64,000 nucleotides of DNA from positions 248,501-312,500 of the forward strand of contig WBZZ01003884.1 in the NCBI GenBank assembly GCA_019918135.1, given 5' to 3'. The notes under the pieces were generated by a model. That model was not told the DNA's origin. It saw only the letters and a list, made by a program, of their open reading frames with translations, and searched no databases. Positions 57,228 through 64,000 of the stretch are shown in pieces. The DNA is from Paulinella micropora (taxonomy: Eukaryota > Cercozoa > Imbricatea > Euglyphida > Paulinellidae). A program made the translations under genes and the position numbers. The first letter of the stretch is position 1. Every line of letters starts with the position of its first letter.

Positions 57228-57379
57228 TAAGGACGTTTTGACAATCGAAAGACTGCTAGAGAGATTTTTCAGGGAAAGATTTCAGGGAGGGAAAAATAAG
57301 GTATAAATTTTTCCCCGCCCGTCAATTGTTCCCCCAAGATTCTCTCTGCCAATTTTGCAATTGCCGAAGTGTCCTTAAA
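57228..57379. repeat. Foldback palindrome D, more diverged
   Basis: AAGGACGTTTTGACAAT ... ATTGCCGAAGTGTCCTT with AGGGAGGG/CCCCGCCC core arms. About 270 bases after palindrome C; the arms have more mismatches, so it is probably older. Confidence 0.75.
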
Positions 57380-57651
57380 TCCAAAAAAATTTTTGTGATA
57401 GTCGCAGAATACTGCATAAATTTCGTCTGCCGTATTCTGCGATGTTTCGGCGGCTAATTTCGTCGCCAGCTTCACCGGATATCCGAACTAGTGGCCACGC
57501 CCCAGACCAAAAAATTCCGGCCCAAAAAAAGTAAGTGTCCGTAACTGCCGACAAATTTTTTTTAGTGATTGCTACAAGAGCCGAATCGCGGCTAGCCCGT
57601 TGGTTGTAATAAGCTGCACTCTCCTTTCGCCCAAAAAAGACAAATGTCTGT

Positions 57652-58236
57652 TTAGCTTACTAACCACAACAGCATTACCGCGGAGGCCGTTCGCCAGTAC
57701 ATGTAGTCAGCGCCCTCATCCTCACTGGTTGCTATCTTTGGCCCGTCACACAGACGAGCGAACGGCGCTTCTACTATCAGCAGCCGGTGGGGATGGTCAT
57801 GTCCACGCTGCCGCTGTAACGGCACGATTGGCACCCCCGCCACCATGCAGCGCAGTCTTTCCCAGGCCGGCCGCTGCAAAGCCTTCTCGGAGACGTAGCG
57901 GCGCTTCTCGGTGCCATCGGGGGCCAGACAAATATACACTACACCGCCCTGCTCGCCGAGCGGCGCCAAGGACACTAATTCGCGGTTGAGCGGGTCACCC
58001 TTTTTCTTCCTGAGGAGGGACATGTAGGTAGTTAGGCGGCGGTGTTGAGTCACAAACAGAGAACCCTCCCGGCACACGCGACCATGTTCGCTTTTCCAGT
58101 GTGCCTTCTGGCACTCTTGGCTGCAGTAAGTAGCATAGAGACAGCGAGCACACTTGCGCAAGCCGGCGGCCGGCGGCGGCTGATGGTGTAGCGGGCAACT
58201 CTCATGATAACAACTGTCTGCTAGGTTGCGGGCCAT
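57652..58236 (-). CDS. MYND zinc-finger protein
   Basis: 194 aa from the ATG at 58236. The first 50 residues form a MYND finger: CYHESC, then CARCLYATYCSQECQKAHW and EHGRVC, with the full C-C, C-C, C-C, H-C set. In cellular proteins MYND domains bind PxLxP-type peptides in chromatin repressors and methyltransferases. The rest is a small mixed domain with no SET motifs, so it is a stand-alone adaptor. The C-terminus ends in a hydrophobic stretch (ASAVMLLWLVS). An adaptor acting on host transcription repression is a fair guess. Confidence 0.75.
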   Translation of the reverse strand: MARNLADSCYHESCPLHHQPPPAAGLRKCARCLYATYCSQECQKAHWKSEHGRVCREGSLFVTQHRRLTTYMSLLRKKKGDPLNRELVSLAPLGEQGGVVYICLAPDGTEKRRYVSEKALQRPAWERLRCMVAGVPIVPLQRQRGHDHPHRLLIVEAPFARLCDGPKIATSEDEGADYMYWRTASAVMLLWLVS

Positions 58237-58698
58237 CTGTAAAAAGAGATGACCACGGACAGAAAAAAAAGCAGAGTTGCTGACGGTATTTTGGCCAAGC
58301 TGTAGGTCCCTAACCACCTGCCCTCTTAGGAGCAAAGGCGTCAGGCGCAGGCCCCCCCCCCAAATGGAACATTCTTGCACCATGTTCTTTTTGGCGGTGT
58401 TCAGCCGCGAAAAGAATTGGAGGGGGGCAGGGGGGGGGGCCGGCCCCTTGTTGCTTTTTGTTTGGCCTGCCAGGAAACGACCTGCCAGAAAGCCTAGCAA
58501 CATTTTGAGATTTTTCACTCTTTTTCTGTCCGTGATCACCATTTTTCCTGATAAGCACTCTCTCTTTCTTTCTCTCTGCCCTTTGCATTCGCTGTTTTGG
58601 TTTGACTGGTGTGTTGTGTGTACGTGCGCTTAGACGTTTCGTCTTACATTTGTTGGCCTTCCGAGCGGCCTCGTGCACTAGCCGACCAATCACCCTCC
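58237..58698. other. Intergenic between divergent genes
   Basis: About 460 bases with C- and G-runs near 58350 and 58428 and a CT-rich leader before the plus-strand ATG. No supported frame. Confidence 0.4.
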
Positions 58699-59256
58699 AT
58701 GAGCACTACCGCGAAACGCAAAGCTGTTCCTTCTCCGGCCTCCCCGCCCCTGAAGAAAAAAGCACGCCTGCCACGTCCACCGCAAGTGCCTGTGCTAGCG
58801 GAAGAAGATCTGGTCCTGATTAAGCGAGGGTCTGCAGCGGTCAACCGCGCCTTCTGTGCCCAACGCCGCAGGTACCGGGCCTGTTGGGGAAACTCCGCGT
58901 CGACCGAAGCCAGGGTCGCGGCCTTAGGCCAAAGAGTTCAGGAAGTTAGCGCACAGGCTACCGCAGCGGCGCCCTTGTTGCGTGAGCTCTTCGGCGCCGT
59001 GGCGGGCGCCTACGTACTGTTGCCCCCGCTGCTGCAAGTCAACGACGACGCGGTTGCGAGTGGAGAAAGCTACGCCCTGCGTGAGTGCAACGGCGAAGAT
59101 TGCGGAGAATTGTTGTGTGAGGCAGAGTCTGACAATTGCGCGTGTGGTGCGGTCTGGGACGACTTCGGGCAACAGCTGAACAAGACCTCGGCCCCCGCGC
59201 AACCGAGCACGACAACCGGGGGTGCACCCCAAAAGCCGGCGCAACAACTACAATAG
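58699..59256 (+). CDS. Basic nuclear-type protein with Cys cluster
   Basis: 185 aa from the ATG at 58699. The head has a bipartite-looking nuclear signal (KRKAVPSPASPPLKKKARL). A helical middle has an Arg-rich patch (AQRRRYRACW) and a hydrophobic helix (LLRELFGAVAGAYVLLPPLL). Near the end is ECNGEDCGELLCEAESDNCACG, enough Cys for one or two zinc sites, then a Thr/Gln tail. AATAAA lies 33 bases after the stop. No family recognised. Confidence 0.6.
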   Translation: MSTTAKRKAVPSPASPPLKKKARLPRPPQVPVLAEEDLVLIKRGSAAVNRAFCAQRRRYRACWGNSASTEARVAALGQRVQEVSAQATAAAPLLRELFGAVAGAYVLLPPLLQVNDDAVASGESYALRECNGEDCGELLCEAESDNCACGAVWDDFGQQLNKTSAPAQPSTTTGGAPQKPAQQLQ

Positions 59257-59288
59257 GGGGGGTGTACAGGCCAAGCAAGTCGCTAAGC

Positions 59289-59294
59289 AATAAA
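59289..59294 (+). terminator. AATAAA polyadenylation signal
   Basis: AATAAA after the 58699 gene, followed by a GTGTTTTTATT stretch, as in a host-type poly(A) site. It sits 43 bases before the end of the convergent gene. Confidence 0.55.
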
Positions 59295-59336
59295 ATCGTG
59301 TTTTTATTACAAATTCCGGTGTGTACAAACCTTAAA

Positions 59337-61349
59337 CTAAGCTAGCTCCGGCAGCAGCTGCAAGCTGCCCGCGTACCGCCGGAACAGGGCCGGATCCACG
59401 TCCCGCAGGGGCCGGAACAGCCCCGCGGCGCTAGGCCTGCCCGTCGTGTCCGCGGCGGGCTTGAAGTCGCACCAGGCGCGGGGGCACATGATCAGGGCCT
59501 GCCACATGAAGCAGACTAGCAGCAGCCAGGGGTGGGGAATGCGCCGGGCAAACCACAGGTCCCGGCGGTCGCCGCTGGCACTGACCATGAGCGCCCTGGC
59601 CAACGACACGAGTGCACAGTGTGTCTCGACCACCTGGTCGCAGCCGGGATAGGACAGCGTGTCTTCCTGTGCACTGTACAGCGTAACAGTGCGGCCGCCG
59701 CTGACGCGCCCGAACGCGCTGCGCACGGCCGCATAAAATGGGTCCTCCACGTCTATGGGCTCGGGATAAGATTCGCCGTTGGAGTTGTAGATGTACAAGT
59801 CCAGCCTCCCGTCGTCGGCTTGTTGCTTGAACAAGAGCTGGCTGTGCTCGAGGATGCGCAGCTCAGGGTCGGCCGGCGCTCCCTGGTGCAGCAGAAAAGT
59901 GTTGTAGCGCCGGAGCTCTGAGGTGGTGACACCGATCGTGAGCCCCGCGCGCGGCAGCCACCTGAGTTCCCGGGGGCACAGCCGCTCGAAGGGCCTCCAC
60001 GCCCGGCCGTCGGGCCGGGTGACAGTGAAGGTAGGCAGCCCGGCCAGCACCAGCTTGCCGTACGCGCCGTGCCAATCACCGTCGTAGTCGGTGAGGGTCT
60101 GCACGCCGAACCAGAGGCAGCCCTCCCGGTAGCCCGGGTTGCGGCGCCAGTCCCAGCGGGGCGCCTGCTCGTGCACGCAGCGCAGCCACCAGCCCAGCAC
60201 CCAGCGCTCGCCGGGGCGGTACTGGATCTTGTTGTCCCAGCCCAGCACCACGGGCCAGCGCCGCGGGGGCAGCGGCAGCCCGGAAAGTACGGGCGGGCCG
60301 GCCAGCACCTCGCGGCCGTAGAACTCGACGCCCGTGCGCGCCGACGCGTAACCCCAGGCCAGCGCGAAGCGTGCAGTGAGCGGGCCGTAACGGGAGGCCG
60401 TGCGTGACCAGCGCGCGTCGCCCCCCACGCGCCGGCTGTACACTCGGACCAGCATTTCGTACAGGCGCGGCGTCTGCAACCCCGCGGCGGGCACGTACAA
60501 GCCCTGCTGGTAGTGGACCAGCCCGAAATCCGCTCTAGTGCGTGCGAAGCTCTCCGCCACCTGCGCCGTGCTCCAGTCACCACCGGGCTCCAGGGCCTCG
60601 TACAGCGCGCGCTGGAAGGCCTCGAGCACGGTGTACAATGGCACGGGGTCGGCGAGCGCGCCGGCCGGCCGCCCGTGCCAGGCTAGCAAGCCCTTCGCCC
60701 GCGGGTCGCTAGCGCGGCCGCACAGCGCTCGCAGGCTGTGCGGCAGCGGCAACGCCAGGAGGCAGAACGGATCGCGCGCCCACAGCCGGCCGAACACGCC
60801 GTTGCTCTCCGGCACCGGCACCGGCGCACGCGAGATATCTGAGCCGCTAAGCAGCGACCGGACGCCGAGGCCGAGGCGAAACAGGGGAGAGCGCCCCGCG
60901 CAGTACTGCAGCGCCTTCCGCAGCCACCGGAGCTCGGCGTGAGTGGGAGACCAAGAGTAACGTTCGAGCAAAGACAACAGGTGTTCAACCTCGCGGTGTC
61001 GGTCTGCTGGCGGGATCTCCCGGAGGTACGTCAGCAGCGCACGCACCGCTGCTGTCATGGTCCAGCCCCCCGCCCCGCGGCTGTTGGGCTCGGGCGGGCG
61101 TCCGTCACGGACACACTCTTGCACCCAGTCGGGGATGCACTTAGACCAGAGCTTGCCGTCCGTGGCCTCTCGTACTAGCTGCCAGCGCCATTCGGGCCAG
61201 TGCGACGAGTCGCGCAGTTCAGAGGGCTGTGAACGCAGGTGTAAGGTCCCGCGGGGCAGCCGCCGCAAGCAGGCTAGGTACTGTTGGAACTGGGCTTGGA
61301 TCGTGTTACATTGCGTTAGCTCGAGAAAACACACCGTGCACCGTTCCAT
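59337..61349 (-). CDS. Large unknown protein, paralogue of the 61734 gene
   Basis: 670 aa from the ATG at 61349 (MERCTVC); the frame is open to 61481 but that stretch is leader-like. Helical first half, then a Trp-rich region with ARTGVEFYG, VLGWDNKI, WVLGWWLRCVHE, WDWRRNPGYREGCLWFG and FERLCPRELRW...VTTSELRRYNTF. The 61734 gene conserves each of these in order, including LSLARALMV and HPWLLLV near the end, so both are one family. The helical-then-Trp/Tyr-rich layout recalls alpha/alpha-toroid polysaccharide lyases such as baculovirus ODV-E66, but I cannot show active-site residues. No signal peptide or TM. Function unknown. Confidence 0.75.
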   Translation of the reverse strand: MERCTVCFLELTQCNTIQAQFQQYLACLRRLPRGTLHLRSQPSELRDSSHWPEWRWQLVREATDGKLWSKCIPDWVQECVRDGRPPEPNSRGAGGWTMTAAVRALLTYLREIPPADRHREVEHLLSLLERYSWSPTHAELRWLRKALQYCAGRSPLFRLGLGVRSLLSGSDISRAPVPVPESNGVFGRLWARDPFCLLALPLPHSLRALCGRASDPRAKGLLAWHGRPAGALADPVPLYTVLEAFQRALYEALEPGGDWSTAQVAESFARTRADFGLVHYQQGLYVPAAGLQTPRLYEMLVRVYSRRVGGDARWSRTASRYGPLTARFALAWGYASARTGVEFYGREVLAGPPVLSGLPLPPRRWPVVLGWDNKIQYRPGERWVLGWWLRCVHEQAPRWDWRRNPGYREGCLWFGVQTLTDYDGDWHGAYGKLVLAGLPTFTVTRPDGRAWRPFERLCPRELRWLPRAGLTIGVTTSELRRYNTFLLHQGAPADPELRILEHSQLLFKQQADDGRLDLYIYNSNGESYPEPIDVEDPFYAAVRSAFGRVSGGRTVTLYSAQEDTLSYPGCDQVVETHCALVSLARALMVSASGDRRDLWFARRIPHPWLLLVCFMWQALIMCPRAWCDFKPAADTTGRPSAAGLFRPLRDVDPALFRRYAGSLQLLPELA

Positions 61350-61733
61350 CCCAGCGGCGGCGGACAAGCGCACCGCCCGGGGCGACCGGCTCTCCCAAGT
61401 GCGGTGTGGCGTGTTTACAGTATCGGTGGTGCCGAAACACGAGCCCCTTCGCAGCGCCTGACCCTCTCCCTCCCCCCCCAAAACCCCCCCGCCAAACCCT
61501 GGCAGGACTACGGCAGAGGATGGGAGGGGAAAGGAACAGCCAGCCCCTCAGTGGGGGGGGGGGGAAACCGTCCGGGGGGAGAGGAATTGCCTGGGGAATC
61601 GCCGAGAGGGGGGGGGGGCCGCGCGGGGGGAATCGTCAACGGAGGAGAGAATCGTCGAGAGGAATTGCGAGCCCACCAACACGAAAAACCCCCGCGGACG
61701 AATCTTTCTTTTTTTGCGTTGTGTAACGTTGGC
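61350..61733. promoter_or_regulatory. Divergent promoter region between the two large paralogues
   Basis: About 385 bases between starts, with G-runs on the plus strand (near 61550 and 61608), a GGGGAATCG motif repeated several times, and C-runs. No coding frame of normal composition. Confidence 0.45.
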
Positions 61734-63329
61734 ATGCACAGAGCCCCACGTCGTCTTGCCCGAGCGGACCCACCAACGGTCTGGTTTCCTGAACTGCTAC
61801 AGGTGTGCCTGGCCCTGGCACCAGCAGGACATGTCGACGCACAGGTGTTGGTGCGGGCGGGGCTGCATTTCTTCGAGCAACACCCCCCGCCACGCCCGCC
61901 CGCACGTCCGCTGTTCACCAATCTCCTGCGGCTCGTGGCTGGCCGTCCCTGGCACGACGACCTAGACGTCCTTCGCCGCGTCGTCGTGCTGCTGGAAGGG
62001 GGGCACTTGCGGTGGGTAGACCTGGGCGCCAGGGCCAGGCTGCTAGCGCACGACCTGGAGTCGCCGAACGCCGACGTTAACCTGTTGTTCGACCGGGATC
62101 CCGTGTGCTTCCTGTCGCTGGGCCGCTGCTATGCCGACAGCCGGCTCGTCAGCGCGCGCCGGACCGTACACCTCGTGGACGTGCTGAACTACTTCGAGCG
62201 AGCCTTGCGCTGGGCGCTCGAGTGGCCCGACGCCGGTGAGCCGCTGGTGCCCTGCCGGCCCTGGCCCGTGCTCAACGCCGGGCTTGTCACTGATCAGCGC
62301 GGGTGCTTCGCGACCGGGCGCTGGGAAATAGCTAGGCTGCACTGGCTGGCGCTGGCACTGCCGCGGCGCCGCGGTCTGGGCCCGCTGTCAGCCGCCGCCG
62401 CGTTCGCCTGGAGCTACGCGGCCGCCCGCACGCGCTACAAATTCGCCGGCTGCTACGTCGATGCCAGCGCCCCATTGACCTTGCACTACGTGCCGGTCCG
62501 CTGGCCGCGCGTGCTGGGGTGGGACGACCGCATTGCCGTGACGGCCGGCGAGGCCTGGGTGCTGCGGTGGTGGCTGCGCGCCATCGGCGACGTGAACCGG
62601 TTCGACTGGCAGCGCAACGTGGGCTTCCGGAACGGCCGCGTGTTCTTCGGGCTGGGTCTGCTGGCCTCGTGGAACCCACGTTGTGGCACCGGCATCAACA
62701 GTAGCGGCGACGCGGTGCTGCGGAAGCTGCACGAGTTCCGGTACGGACAATGTCGGCCGTTCGCGAGTTTGTGCCCGCGCCGGGTCAGCTGGGACCTCGA
62801 TGACGCGGCCTCCGATGTGACCATAGCAGAACTGCGGCGGTACAGCACGTTCGTCGTCGGCCGGCGCTCGGTCGACACGCGCCTGCACTACGTGGTGTGG
62901 CACCACTGTTGCCGGCGGCTGTACTACTACAACCCCAGCCGGCCCGCTACCGCGGTAGAGCTCGCCTGCCTGGCTGAGACACTGGCCGACCGGTTAACGG
63001 TCCAGACAACGGACGACAGCGGCACGCCCGACCAGGACGGCAGCGAGCGCAGCTGCTTCTTGCTGTCGTTGGCACGGGCGCTGATGGTCGCACACAGCCA
63101 CGACCCCGGGGACTTGTCGTACGACCGACCGATCGGGCACCCCTGGTTGCTGTTGGTGTCGGCAGTCTGGCGGGGCCTGCTGCTGAAGGACGAAGAGAGG
63201 GCCCTGTGGCTGCCCAAAGCTACGGGCCCGGCGGAAGAGGCCGCCCTGAGCCGTCGGCTGTTTGCGCCGCTGGCCGGCTCCGCCGGCCTCGAAGCGCTGG
63301 GCGCGCGCGTGCAACTAATCCCCGGGTAG
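61734..63329 (+). CDS. Large unknown protein, paralogue of the 59337 gene
   Basis: 531 aa from the ATG at 61734 (MHRAPRRL). It conserves the partner's motifs: AFAWSYAAARTRYKF, RWPRVLGWDDRI, WVLRWWLRAI, FDWQRNVGFRNGRVFFG, FASLCPRRVSW, VTIAELRRYSTF, SLARALMV and HPWLLLV. It is shorter than the partner, chiefly at the N-terminus. Head-to-head placement with the partner implies an inverted duplication sharing a control region. Very high GC. No signal peptide or TM, so intracellular or virion-internal is likely; function unknown. Confidence 0.75.
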   Translation: MHRAPRRLARADPPTVWFPELLQVCLALAPAGHVDAQVLVRAGLHFFEQHPPPRPPARPLFTNLLRLVAGRPWHDDLDVLRRVVVLLEGGHLRWVDLGARARLLAHDLESPNADVNLLFDRDPVCFLSLGRCYADSRLVSARRTVHLVDVLNYFERALRWALEWPDAGEPLVPCRPWPVLNAGLVTDQRGCFATGRWEIARLHWLALALPRRRGLGPLSAAAAFAWSYAAARTRYKFAGCYVDASAPLTLHYVPVRWPRVLGWDDRIAVTAGEAWVLRWWLRAIGDVNRFDWQRNVGFRNGRVFFGLGLLASWNPRCGTGINSSGDAVLRKLHEFRYGQCRPFASLCPRRVSWDLDDAASDVTIAELRRYSTFVVGRRSVDTRLHYVVWHHCCRRLYYYNPSRPATAVELACLAETLADRLTVQTTDDSGTPDQDGSERSCFLLSLARALMVAHSHDPGDLSYDRPIGHPWLLLVSAVWRGLLLKDEERALWLPKATGPAEEAALSRRLFAPLAGSAGLEALGARVQLIPG

Positions 63330-63559
63330 TTTCGCTCCGTGACCTAGACCGGGGGTGCGGTGCGCGCCACCCCCCCCCCCTTTCCTCCCTTTCCCGGCCG
63401 GCCGTGTGGAAAAGGGGGGGGGGCTGGCCTTTTTTTTGGCAGAGCCAGAGTTTTAAAAAAAATGGCTCCCAATCAGCGGTTTGGAGAGAGCTCTAGTTTG
63501 CAAAGAAGAAAAAAAAGGAAAACTAGCCTCTTGCCTTGTGCTAGGTAAAACTCGAGCCA

Positions 63560-64000
63560 ATGAGTGAACAGACTTCCTACCATTCGCCCCCCGCTGAACA
63601 ACGGTCTGGCTTTGGTGTTTTGTCAGACGACGAATACGGCGACGAACAAGGAAACCAAGAGGCCAAAAACTTTGAAAAGTGCCTCTCCGAAGAAGCAGCC
63701 CTGCGAGAGCGCTTTAAGGAGTACTTCAGGGCTGTCTCGCAGCTGTCTACTCTAAAAACACTAGAAAAACAAAAAAAACTAGCAGATGCAAAAGTAGTCC
63801 GGGGCCAGTCCCACCAAGTTCTGCTGGCTGGAGGCGTGGCTATCCGCTGGTGTATATTTCCGCTAAAGCCGCGTAAGTGGTCGTACTCTAAAAATAAGCA
63901 GTGGACCCTAACTCCGAACGGTACAGAAGCAGAGGCGTCCGCAAAGAATATCCTGTCCGCAGAAAAAATTTTGTCTGCTATGCAAGCGGATGCCGAATCC
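63560..64000 (+). CDS. Unknown protein, partial (runs off the right edge)
   Basis: An ATG at 63560 opens a frame that stays open for 147 codons to the window end. The head is acidic and polar (SDDEYGDEQGNQEAKNFEK), followed by a helix rich in Lys/Leu (TLKTLEKQKKLADAK) and a hydrophobic strand with WCIFPLKPRKW. Lower GC than the neighbouring paralogue. No family recognised from this part. Confidence 0.6.
   Translation, partial: MSEQTSYHSPPAEQRSGFGVLSDDEYGDEQGNQEAKNFEKCLSEEAALRERFKEYFRAVSQLSTLKTLEKQKKLADAKVVRGQSHQVLLAGGVAIRWCIFPLKPRKWSYSKNKQWTLTPNGTEAEASAKNILSAEKILSAMQADAES

Noticed and set aside
1-64000. rRNA, tRNA, reverse transcriptase, integrase or transposase genes
   Set aside because: I looked for conserved rRNA blocks, tRNA arm patterns, YxDD and DDE-type signatures and saw none. 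The palindromes have no transposase in this window.

Overview
This window looks like part of the genome of a large nuclear double-stranded DNA virus of a protist, or an integrated copy of one. The decisive gene is a terminase ATPase/nuclease of the herpesvirus type (33064..35159, minus) with a PRR-type Walker A, a DEAAFI Walker B and an RNase H-like nuclease domain, split by two short introns. Together with short spliceosomal-type introns in several other genes, AATAAA signals at gene ends, high GC and no rRNA, tRNA or housekeeping gene, this points to the herpesvirus/mirusvirus side of the virus world (Duplodnaviria). Mirusvirus-like is my best guess, by inference. Nothing here settles whether it is free virus or integrated.

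Layout. 0-17.7 kb: a very large unknown ORF running off the left edge, basic or zinc-finger-like nuclear candidates, a possible cap-related protein, a kelch gene, an HNH nuclease, a RING-H2 gene, an SR-rich spliced gene and a multipass membrane protein. 18-19.5 kb: a spliced gene whose product starts with a near-exact copy of the histone H3 tail, then a CA-rich tandem array and a hairpin module. 19.7-39 kb: small two-TM glycoproteins, four F-box/LRR genes, a kinase-like protein, a Cys-rich repeat protein fused to an endonuclease, a spliced PD-(D/E)XK nuclease and the terminase. 39.4-51.7 kb: a sugar island with five glycosyltransferases (two GT34-like paralogues, GT31-, GT25- and GT32-like) and a divergent pair of membrane-anchored glycan-degrading candidates. 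51.6-57.5 kb: a recently rearranged zone with a cyclin gene, a truncated cyclin copy, a stray glycosyltransferase fragment, a large envelope-type glycoprotein and four 130-150 bp foldback palindromes. 57.6-64 kb: a MYND finger protein, a basic nuclear candidate, two large divergent paralogues of unknown function, and a partial gene at the right edge.

How the genes fit together: terminase and nucleases serve DNA packaging and processing. F-box, RING and kelch genes suggest takeover of host ubiquitin ligases. The cyclin, the kinase-like protein and the H3-tail mimic suggest control of the host nucleus and cell cycle. The sugar island and surface glycoproteins suggest a virus-built glycocalyx and enzymes that cut host surface glycans.

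Limits: several genes look interrupted (roughly six to eight breaks over the window). Because the sequence is full of long G/C and A/T homopolymers, I cannot tell decay from base-calling error. Family calls rest on motifs read by eye, without database search.
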